Origin: Planctomycetaceae bacterium UBA2671
Lineage (GTDB): Bacteria; Planctomycetota; Planctomycetia; Planctomycetales; Planctomycetaceae
Direction: 5' to 3'
Assembly: GCA_002359185.1 (NCBI GenBank)
Contig: DEML01000103.1
Coordinates: forward strand, 11,831-30,398
DNA length: 18,568 nt
Program-made: the position numbers and the translations under genes
The notes under the pieces: model-generated
What the model was told of the DNA's origin: nothing
Seen by the model: the letters and a program-made list of their open reading frames with translations, nothing else
Databases searched by the model: none
Shown here: piece by piece, positions 1-6,580 of the stretch
Position numbering within the stretch: the first letter of the stretch is position 1
Layout: each line of letters begins with the position of its first letter

Positions 1-150
1 TACAACACAAAAAGAAGCCACATGGAGCGTGACCATCTGCCGCCGATTCGAGAGGAGCCCGATGAAGTGACGATGATTTCAATCGATCAGATCGAGGTTA
101 AGAAATACGTGGGTGGCTTGATCAAGTCGTTTGAGCGGAAGGTGGCTTAA
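1..150 (+). pseudogene. C-terminal end of a DDE (rve-type) transposase, cut by the window edge
   Basis: The first 150 bases read in frame to a TAA stop and encode the C-terminal 49 residues of an integrase-core transposase, including YYNTKRSH-type context (here YNTKRSHMERDHLPP) and the ending FERKVA. The same tail occurs at 6145-6294 in the second copy, with about 20 differences over 150 bases, mostly silent third positions. The 5' part lies outside the window, so it cannot be told whether the element is intact. The catalytic residues are not in this segment. It marks the left edge of the accessory region. Confidence 0.75.
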
Positions 151-473
151 GGATCAAAATCTGCCTGCATCACCAAAACAGATCGTGTGATTACAAAAAC
201 AAGGCCCGGACACCGTGTTTCAACCATTGAACTGGTAAAAGGGAGCCGATTAAAAAATGTCCATATTCTATTGGGAACGAAGAAGATCCCCGCGTACTAT
301 ACGACTCCTTGCACTTCAAATCTGAATCAGTTCTATAACTGACCAATGGCACAGACATTTCTGTCTGTGCCATTCGAAATAACATGTGGTCAAATTGGAA
401 TAAACGGTTGCGATAAACTTAAAGCTCATATCGAGCCTTGCTTCTGAAACTGATCCTAGATGAAGTGCTGAGT
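151..473. other. Gap between transposase tail and DUF4189 gene
   Basis: I see no credible gene in these 323 bases. The only strong structure is the hairpin at 345-374. No similarity is visible between the bases just after this transposase stop and those after the second copy's stop at 6294, so the terminal repeat of the element cannot be placed by comparison. Confidence 0.5.
345..374. terminator. Perfect 13-bp hairpin, possible terminator for the 474-1613 gene
   Basis: AATGGCACAGACA (345-357) and TGTCTGTGCCATT (362-374) are exact reverse complements around a 4-nt TTTC loop. The hairpin lies 100 nt past the stop of the minus-strand DUF4189 gene, where a terminator would be expected. No U-tract follows the stem on either strand, so a textbook intrinsic terminator is not shown. 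It could instead be an RNA-stabilising stem or part of an insertion-element end. Confidence 0.45.
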
Positions 474-1613
474 TTAATCTTTGGCGAGTTCCGATTTACG
501 ATCCATGATTTTTTTCAGGTGGTCGTAAGTTTTTTCTCCCAAAATCGACTCTGCTCTGGCAAAATCCTGCATCCTTACAAGTGACTGGACCTGCTTGAAT
601 GCATCTTCTCCCTTCCCTTCCTGAAGCCAATGAAACCCAATCACCGTATGGATGATTTCAGTTTCTTCCGATTCAAAGCGTTGCGTCAATTTTTTAATAT
701 CTTTTGAAGTCGCTTCGTCCCGAATGTGCTCGGCCAGTTGAACAGCCCAATCATCAGGATATCCACTTTGTATCGCTTGATGCATATAACGTTTACTCAG
801 TACCAAGTCATTCATCTGTCGAGCGGCCAGACTCCCGTAAAGACCCATCAGAACTGTATGTGTTCGATCCGTTCCCGGACGAGCCAGTTCCTGATCGACA
901 TCTACCAAAGTCCATTCGGGGTGTCCTGTGATGATAAAACCTATAGCTTTGGCTGCACGTGGCTTTGGATTAAACAGATTATGGTCGATCGAGGATTCCC
1001 AGTTGTTGAAAGCTTCCTGGTAATCGCCATTGTGAAAATCGACAACACCAATCAAATATTCAATATCACTGAGAAGTTGATCATTCGGTCCAAGTTCGAT
1101 TGCTCCTAACAATTTCTCTCGTCCTCCATTGAGATAACCCTCCTGAATCCACTCGACACTCTCATTGTAAATGGATTGTATTTTTTGATCGAGTTCTCGC
1201 TGAGCCAAAACCGTCTCTGGAATCACACATTTAACGAGTTCAATTTTTCCACAGTGAGTGTGTTTTTTGAGTCCGTCCAGTGCTATTTGCTCAGCCTCTT
1301 CCTGAGTATTTCCCCAAGCTGCAGACCAGGCATTCGGTTTACATTTGTCGTTGGATAACGCTAACGCATACCATGCATTTCGTGTCCACATCACAACCTT
1401 GGCGTCTGGTTCTGTGCAAACACTATTCGCACCCTCTTCTGCCGATTCCTGAGTAGAATGCCCCCAGGAATAACCATATTTTTTTGTAGAAGAAGAATAA
1501 ACAATTGCTCCATAGTAGTCTTCAGCCAGTATCGCTTTAGTCGCTACAAACTGAAAAGCCAGCAACAGGATTAATCCAACATGTTGTATTCGGGATTGAA
1601 TTGTCATATTCAT
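474..1613 (-). CDS. Exported DUF4189-domain protein with helical, TPR-like C-terminal region
   Basis: This 379-residue protein begins with a signal peptide (hydrophobic core about 12-24, likely cleavage near ILA-ED at 30), so it is probably exported. Residues 33-130 resemble DUF4189: YYGAIVYSSSTKKYGYSW, then the KVVMW...W.ALAL pattern and a repeated AAWGNTQEEAEQIAL unit. Cysteines at 66, 91, 121 and 129 could form two disulfides. Residues 145-375 are helical and TPR-like, with hydrophobic and Gly/Ala spacing such as GDYQEAFNNWESSI. DUF4189 has no established biochemical role, so I give no function beyond envelope or secreted. The start overlaps the stop of the upstream gene in ATGA, indicating translational coupling. 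A second in-frame ATG lies two codons later. Confidence 0.8.
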   Translation of the reverse strand: MNMTIQSRIQHVGLILLLAFQFVATKAILAEDYYGAIVYSSSTKKYGYSWGHSTQESAEEGANSVCTEPDAKVVMWTRNAWYALALSNDKCKPNAWSAAWGNTQEEAEQIALDGLKKHTHCGKIELVKCVIPETVLAQRELDQKIQSIYNESVEWIQEGYLNGGREKLLGAIELGPNDQLLSDIEYLIGVVDFHNGDYQEAFNNWESSIDHNLFNPKPRAAKAIGFIITGHPEWTLVDVDQELARPGTDRTHTVLMGLYGSLAARQMNDLVLSKRYMHQAIQSGYPDDWAVQLAEHIRDEATSKDIKKLTQRFESEETEIIHTVIGFHWLQEGKGEDAFKQVQSLVRMQDFARAESILGEKTYDHLKKIMDRKSELAKD

Positions 1614-2362
1614 GGTGCTACCAACCTTCCATTGACCCAGCGTGGGCCGCGATAACCAGGGATTTTCAAATGATCAGGTGAAATCGGATAGCCATTCTTA
1701 TATCGAATATTCGAAGGTTCAGGCTCGACAGTGGCTGTCGGAATTTTTGGCGTTTGAACAACAGGAGCCTGCGGTCTGACAATGGGTGGACGATTTCGCA
1801 ACGATGTCACATAAGGATCGTTCGTGTAATCGCGAGGCTTATAGGATTCGCCGCCCCGTCTACGCAGAGAGATCACTTCTGGAGTGAATGGTGTTGAAAA
1901 TGAGAGTTCATCGTTTTCAGTATTATTAACGTCATTTTCTTCATCTTGTTTTACCATCTCAGGATGCGGATCCAGTTCGTCAGAGTCTTCATCCGAAATG
2001 ATTTCATAATTGACTCCAGGTTGAGGGGAGTTTGATGGCTCAACCCCTGGAAGTGCTGGATTACTCCTGGCGGGAGATGGAGGCGTCACGCGGACTTTCA
2101 CTTCTCGTTCTCGGGTCAATTTCAACGATTCTGGATGATTTTTACTCCATCGCAATGAAGCCGCAGAAGCTTCACTGTAGGAATCATAAATTCCAATCTG
2201 TTCGTCGATTCTTCCTCCATAGCCAATTACCTCGGCGACCCATTTTGTGACCACATAAGAGCGATCATCGTATTTCTTACTGGTATCATTCGGATCGTCC
2301 TGGGCGTATACAGGTATGGCGACGACCAGCATCATCGCTATACTGCACAACAATTTCTTCAT
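1610..2362 (-). CDS. Secreted acidic, proline-rich protein of unknown function
   Basis: I do not recognise a family. The 250-residue product starts with a clear signal peptide (MKKLLCSIAMMLVVAIPVYA, then QDD), so it is probably exported. A folded segment around residues 30-85 (VVTKWVAEVIGYG...IYDSYSEASAASLRW) is followed by a long acidic and Pro/Asn-rich low-complexity stretch and a basic, Pro-rich tail. I chose the ATG at 2362 over the longer open frame to 2401: AAGGAGG sits 7-8 nt upstream, and this start places the signal peptide at the N-terminus. Its stop overlaps the next start (ATGA), so it forms an operon with the DUF4189 protein and may act with it in the envelope. Confidence 0.8.
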   Translation of the reverse strand: MKKLLCSIAMMLVVAIPVYAQDDPNDTSKKYDDRSYVVTKWVAEVIGYGGRIDEQIGIYDSYSEASAASLRWSKNHPESLKLTREREVKVRVTPPSPARSNPALPGVEPSNSPQPGVNYEIISDEDSDELDPHPEMVKQDEENDVNNTENDELSFSTPFTPEVISLRRRGGESYKPRDYTNDPYVTSLRNRPPIVRPQAPVVQTPKIPTATVEPEPSNIRYKNGYPISPDHLKIPGYRGPRWVNGRLVAP

Positions 2363-3388
2363 CTCAAATCCTCCTTCGTTAAAACAAGTTGAAGTGGTCA
2401 ATGTGACCGTACATCTCTGATATGATCTTCATCTGGCAAACCTTACATGAGATTTTCAATTTCATTGCTTAGCTCAAATGAATGAAACGAGACGAGTAAT
2501 CACAGATTCATTAAATTGAGGAATGCAACTGCGTCACACCGCTTGGATAAAATTGAAAAAAACATCTTGAAATCAACCCGATTTGACATTTTGCCTATGA
2601 TTTGCCATTGGATTTCTTCTCTTCTTTAAATCCTTTTACAATTCCCAGCAAAAGAAGCGTATCAGTCTCATTAAAGGCAAAATCCTTGGTGCCCGTATGA
2701 CATCGATGAAAGAGTTGCTTTGAGTGGGAATTGTGATTTTGCTATGGCTAGGGAATCAGACTCACTCTTTCTCAAAGGAGGATCACCATCCTCTTTCTCC
2801 GTATTGATCAGCATGTACGACAACTGACCAAATCGAGGACCTCTGAGTTGCCAGGCGTGCGAGGATCTGGTTGTGATTGAGTGTTAGAATTCGGGGTTGA
2901 ATGAAGTCGCACAAATTTCGAAAGAGCAGGGGACTGAATTTTGGGGACAACATACTGAAGACTGCAAACGATTGAGTTACCAGTCACGATCAAAACGGTA
3001 AACTCTCGGATTGTCGGAAACTTGGACAGAAAATTTCAGAATGTTGTGACAAAAAGCAATGCGTCTTCGCAGTGCCCCCGACCTGCTGCGGTCAGCCTAC
3101 CAAACCCACACGACCACGAGTTTGCGAATACTCTTGCTGAGATTGATGCAACCGATGCACAATCGACACGCCAGTTGAAGGCCCCCGTGGTATTTGCTAC
3201 AACTAATTAATGGTTATAAAGCGGGCTCACTTGATGAGGCTCCGCAGCGGGATTAAGCGTTTTCATAACTTTGTTACTGCCACATAACCATCAAGTTTCA
3301 TATCTGGGCGTACTATCTCTTTGATGTGCCAATGTTGTTGTTGGTACTTTCGACGAGTATGCTTCGGCATTATTTAGGGGACCACCAC
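2363..3388. other. About 1 kb without an intact gene
   Basis: This stretch separates the divergent secreted-protein operon and FKBP gene and must carry their promoters. Open frames at 2808-2993 (minus) and 3022-3210 (plus) lack good ribosome sites and recognisable protein features. The one gene-like signal is a probable IS110-type start relic at 2777-2880. A loose relative of the signalling-cassette element lies at 2484-2506. Confidence 0.5.
2777..2880 (+). pseudogene. Probable N-terminal relic of an IS110-type transposase
   Basis: AAGGAGG (2775-2781) is a strong ribosome site, but 7 nt later the expected start codon is ATC (2788-2790). Reading on gives ILFLRIDQHVRQLT and then unrelated residues to a TGA near 2880. 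IS110-family transposases of planctomycetes, as I recall them, begin with a very similar (M)LF.GIDQH.RQLT stretch, which holds the first Asp of their DEDD catalytic set. The rest of the transposase is not visible downstream in any frame. Because the match is only about 14 residues, chance is possible. Confidence 0.4.
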
Positions 3389-3817
3389 ATGAACGCAGCA
3401 AAATCAGGCGATACGGTTCGTATTCACTATACGGGAAAACTCGAAGACGGAACGCAGTTCGACAGTTCTGAGGGTCGGGATCCGCTGGAGTTTGCACTGG
3501 GGAGTGGCAATGTGATTCCCGGTTTCGAGAATGCCGTTGAAGGGATGACTGTAGGCGACAAGAAATCAGTCACAATACCACCGGAAGAAGCGTACGGCCC
3601 TCGGCAAGAACAGTTGATTCAGGACGTGCCGCGGAACCGTCTCCCCGATGGCATTACACCCACAGTCGGCATGGAATTGCAGTCGCAAAATGAGAACGGC
3701 CAAGTCATGCAGTTCTCGGTCACTGCGGTGGACGAAGAATCGATCACGGTTGACGGAAATCACCCGCTCGCAGGAAAAGCACTCAGCTTCGATGTTGAAC
3801 TGGTCGAAATCGTTTGA
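3389..3817 (+). CDS. FKBP-type peptidyl-prolyl cis-trans isomerase, SlyD-like
   Basis: This 142-residue protein is a cytoplasmic prolyl isomerase and folding helper of the SlyD-like FKBP group. It has the FKBP opening (GDTVRIHYTGKLEDGTQFDS), the GSGNVIPGFENAVEGM active-site strand and helix, PPEEAYGPR, then an insert-in-flap domain (about 70-120), and the return FKBP strand DGNHPLAGKALSFDVELVEI. It ends there, without the His/Cys-rich metal-binding tail of E. coli SlyD. There is no signal peptide. I chose the ATG at 3389 because AGGGG lies 8 nt upstream and the product then matches family length; extension to 3326 adds an unlikely hydrophobic leader. It is a single gene, convergent with the sulfatase. 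Confidence 0.93.
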   Translation: MNAAKSGDTVRIHYTGKLEDGTQFDSSEGRDPLEFALGSGNVIPGFENAVEGMTVGDKKSVTIPPEEAYGPRQEQLIQDVPRNRLPDGITPTVGMELQSQNENGQVMQFSVTAVDEESITVDGNHPLAGKALSFDVELVEIV

Positions 3818-3910
3818 GTGACCTGATACTATGACCACCGTGTCGCGACTCCTTGCCCGGAACAACTAGGCTCGTTTCTAATACCCCGCCAGTGTTTTTC
3901 CTTTGGGGAC

Positions 3911-3930
3911 CACATTCGTTGTACCGAGAG
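3911..3930 (+). repeat. Short near-repeat, copy A
   Basis: CACATTCGTTGTACCGAGAG here matches 6500-6520 (CACATTTGTTGTACCGGAGAG) apart from one substitution and one inserted G. Both copies lie in non-coding DNA close to transposase relics or accessory genes, so a remnant of an insertion-element end is one explanation. Confidence 0.4.
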
Positions 3931-3993
3931 GTTACTTGTTCCTCCTCTCGATGAGCGTATCCGAACGAACGGTTATAAGAATTTCAGACCTTA

Positions 3994-4023
3994 TCACCGA
4001 AGAGCGACTACACTCATCGGTGA
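3994..4023. terminator. Weak hairpin between convergent FKBP and sulfatase genes
   Basis: TCACCGA (3994-4000) and TCGGTGA (4017-4023) pair perfectly around a 16-nt loop, 24 nt past the sulfatase stop and in the convergent gap. The stem is short, the loop long, and no U-tract follows, so a bidirectional terminator is only a suggestion. Confidence 0.25.
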
Positions 4024-4047
4024 CACGATGCTGTGAAATATGTTGGC

Positions 4048-5427
4048 TCATTTGAATGAGCGTTCCCAGCGTCTGAGTTCGGCGTCCAATCGCTCAACAA
4101 TTTCGGGATGCACGGACGCCCGATCCTTCGATTCCGCCAGATCAGTTGTCAGATCAAACAGTTGCCAAGGTTGGTCGGGGGCTTGCCGAATGATTTTCCA
4201 TTGCCCCATCCGTAAGGCGGTCTGTTTTTGATACTGAAAACAAAGGGATTGATGAGGTGATTCAGCCTGCCCACATAGCACTGGCAGCGGATTTTTTCCA
4301 TCGAACGTAACTTGCTCAGGCAATTCACAATTAGTCAATGTTGCGATTGCGGCAAGCAGGTCTGGGGACCAGAGTGGCTCGTCAATGACAGAACCTGGTG
4401 TGATTTTACCCGGCCAGCTAGCCAGTGCTGGAACACGTAACCCTCCTTCCCAGCAGGTTACTCCGCCAGCTCGAAGTGGCGTATTGATCCCAACATCAAG
4501 TCCTTGGCGATTAAGCCGGAATGCTCCGTTGTCGGACATGAAAAACACGAACGTCTCCTCCCGCACGTTCGACTGACGAAGTTGTTCGAGTACGCGGCCG
4601 ATAGCGAAATCGACAGCAAATACAACAGCCGCGTAGCGTTTGCGTGGATCGGTTTCAGAGGGCGTCAAACCGATCTGAGTGAAAGCATGATCGGGAGCCT
4701 GATAGATATTTGGTTCTCCGTCTCGTTTATTGCCCGCTGTAGGAAAATGCGGTGCATTGAACGGCAGATAACAAAACCAGGGCGTCTGATTTTCCGAATG
4801 CCGGGAGATAAAATCGATGGCGGCATCGGCGAAAATATTACTCGTGTATTCGCCTTGGCGATGCAATGGTTCGATTCCCTGATACAAATCGTGTTTATCA
4901 CGATAATTGTGCCGATAGTAGTCACAGTTGCCGGATGCATGGCCGAGGAATTCATGAAAGCCGCGTTCGGTTGGACGGGATCCGGGGGCGAATCCGATGT
5001 TCCATTTGCCGAAACATCCGGTTTGGTAGCCTGTGTTTGAGGCATTCAGATACGCCGGGATAATCATTTCGGACCGCGAAAGGCCGACTCCGTAATTTCC
5101 AGCCACACCTGCGAGTTGTTGGCTCAAACCGTGCCGTTGAGGGACACAGCCGGTCAATAGACACGCCCGGGAGACTGTGCAGGTCGGTGAGGCCGTGTAA
5201 AAACTAGTCAGTCGGGCTCCAGATGCGGCTAGTTGATCTAAGTGTGGAGTTACCAGTTCGGACTGACTGTTGTACATTTTCAGATCGCCGTAACCGAGAT
5301 TGTCGACGGTGATCAACAGAATGTTAGGCCCGGCCGCGAATATGGAGTCAGGGCAGATCGTGAAAAGCAGCAGGCACAGCATCGATAAGATACGGCCAGT
5401 CAGAAAGAAACGCTTGCTAATTCTCAT
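4048..5427 (-). CDS. Exported sulfatase-family protein with altered active-site motifs
   Basis: This 459-residue protein has the alkaline phosphatase/sulfatase fold, and its signal peptide (about 1-32, ending IFAA-GPN) would export it. Family landmarks are ITVDNLGYGDL (39-49), TTSFYTASPT-like entry to CTVSRACLLTG (83-93), FGKWNIG (139-145), NAPHFP (224-229), FMSDNGAF (297-303) and WEGGLRVPALASWPG (326-340). In active sulfatases the Cys of CxPxR becomes formylglycine; here the Pro is Val. The usual DD is DN (42-43), the usual GKWH is GKWN (His to Asn at 143), and the Lys of the GGKGT loop is absent (AGGVT, 320-324). Substrate is unknown. It may be a divergent subfamily or a catalytically weak one. 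I preferred the ATG at 5427 over 5472 because it places the signal peptide at the N-terminus; its GGTGGA ribosome site is modest. Confidence 0.85.
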   Translation of the reverse strand: MRISKRFFLTGRILSMLCLLLFTICPDSIFAAGPNILLITVDNLGYGDLKMYNSQSELVTPHLDQLAASGARLTSFYTASPTCTVSRACLLTGCVPQRHGLSQQLAGVAGNYGVGLSRSEMIIPAYLNASNTGYQTGCFGKWNIGFAPGSRPTERGFHEFLGHASGNCDYYRHNYRDKHDLYQGIEPLHRQGEYTSNIFADAAIDFISRHSENQTPWFCYLPFNAPHFPTAGNKRDGEPNIYQAPDHAFTQIGLTPSETDPRKRYAAVVFAVDFAIGRVLEQLRQSNVREETFVFFMSDNGAFRLNRQGLDVGINTPLRAGGVTCWEGGLRVPALASWPGKITPGSVIDEPLWSPDLLAAIATLTNCELPEQVTFDGKNPLPVLCGQAESPHQSLCFQYQKQTALRMGQWKIIRQAPDQPWQLFDLTTDLAESKDRASVHPEIVERLDAELRRWERSFK

Positions 5428-5733
5428 GGTTCCACCAGACAATGACCCGATACGCTTATCAGACTGGAACATTGAAAAAACGAAACCGAATAAGCGGTAT
5501 CGATACTTTCAACCGAATCATGATTTACGTTCATCAGGGCGGTAACCGAATATTGTAAAAATCAACTTAATAGAAACTGAGTTTCGGCACAAGCTGGCCG
5601 AATGGCAAGAGTCAAAATGAGCCGTTTTACAGGTTCTTCGGCGTTTTGCAGGATTCATACAGTCGTACGGTTTAAATGTTTTTACTTCGATCCGATTCAG
5701 TCGGCTAACCTGACGAAGTAGATCAGCCTGTAA
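5428..5733. other. Gap upstream of the sulfatase, ending at a transposase breakpoint
   Basis: I see no gene here. The region should hold the minus-strand sulfatase promoter, but I could not single out convincing -35 and -10 boxes. Transposase homology starts abruptly at 5734; the preceding bases contain in-frame stops (TAG and TAA just upstream) and do not continue the protein. Confidence 0.45.
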
Positions 5734-6294
5734 TGGGCCAGCGATTTCTTCTCGATAAAGTCAATGACCGCAAGGGGACTCCGTGATCTGTATGTGATGG
5801 TGTTTTTGAATCTTCAAACACGCGAGGCGATCGTGACCGAATCGACTTACCGGCCCAATTCGGCGTGGGCCTGCAGGCAAACGAAGGCTTTTGTCGAGGA
5901 GACCAGGAATCGCGAAAAGCGTCAAGCGATCCTGATCCACGATCGAGATACAAAATACACAAAGAAGTTTCGTGAAACCGTCGAAGCAGGGGGCATGAAA
6001 ACGAATCCGTTACCGAAAGCCTCCCCGAATCTGAATGGTCGGTACGAGCGTTTTGTCGAGACGATCAAGCTGGAGTGTCTCAACAAATTTATTGTGTTTG
6101 ACAAGAAGCATCTCGACTATCTGACGGACGAATTTACGAGTTATTACAACACGAAAAGAAGCCACATGGAACGTGATCACCTGCCACCGATTCGTGAGGA
6201 GCCTGGTGAAGTGGCGACAATTTCAATTGACCAGATTGAGGTCAAGAAATACGTCGGAGGATTGATCAAGTCGTTAGAGCGGAAGGTGGCTTGA
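5734..6294 (+). pseudogene. 5'-truncated DDE (rve-type) transposase, C-terminal half
   Basis: An open frame from TGG at 5734 to TGA at 6294 encodes about 186 residues of an integrase-core transposase that normally cuts and joins element ends. All three catalytic acidic residues appear kept: Asp in WASDFF, Asp in HDRDTKYTKKF, and Glu in NGRYERFVETIKLECL, then the YYNTKRSHMERDHLPP C-terminal motif. The N-terminal HTH half is missing, and the first ATG (5764) would drop the first catalytic Asp, so it is probably inactive. The missing N-terminal half resembles the relic at 16233-16484, with only a short overlap between the two. Its last 150 bases are related to 1-150. Confidence 0.85.
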
Positions 6295-6499
6295 TTGAGA
6301 GAACGACAGTATGCTCACAATCGGAATTGAAATACGCTACACTCGCGTCAGTTGGATTATTTGTGAATAGGCCACCGCAATGTGCTGAGCTTTCTCGCCT
6401 TGAAAATAGCGACATACTCTTAGCCTAAGCCATCAACAGTGAGATGGTAAATCGCATACAATTTGCTATTTTCTTTTTATCGTATTTTGGATTACAGAT

Positions 6500-6520
6500 C
6501 ACATTTGTTGTACCGGAGAG
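6500..6520 (+). repeat. Short near-repeat, copy B
   Basis: CACATTTGTTGTACCGGAGAG is the partner of the 3911-3930 sequence. It lies 61 nt past the WD40 gene stop (on that gene's downstream side) and about 205 nt after the transposase relic. The surrounding bases are otherwise dissimilar. Confidence 0.4.
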
Positions 6521-6580
6521 TCTCAAATGAAACTGCCTCAATGAATTGAAACTATTATTGCTTTTCTCAAGACAATTGAA

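Noticed and set aside
191..385. 64-codon minus-strand frame before the DUF4189 gene's end
   Set aside because: It includes the hairpin, has no good ribosome site and no protein-like composition.
2808..2993. 61-codon minus-strand frame
   Set aside because: No ribosome site or recognisable motif, and it lies over the probable IS110 relic region.
3022..3210. 62-codon plus-strand frame upstream of FKBP
   Set aside because: No Shine-Dalgarno sequence, no domain and no hydrophobic or repeat pattern; likely chance.
4504..5040. 178-codon plus-strand frame inside the sulfatase gene
   Set aside because: Antisense to clear sulfatase motifs.
5583..5602. 6-bp inverted repeat TTCGGC...GCCGAA upstream of the sulfatase
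   Set aside because: The stem is too short with an 8-nt loop and has no linked gene end or second copy.
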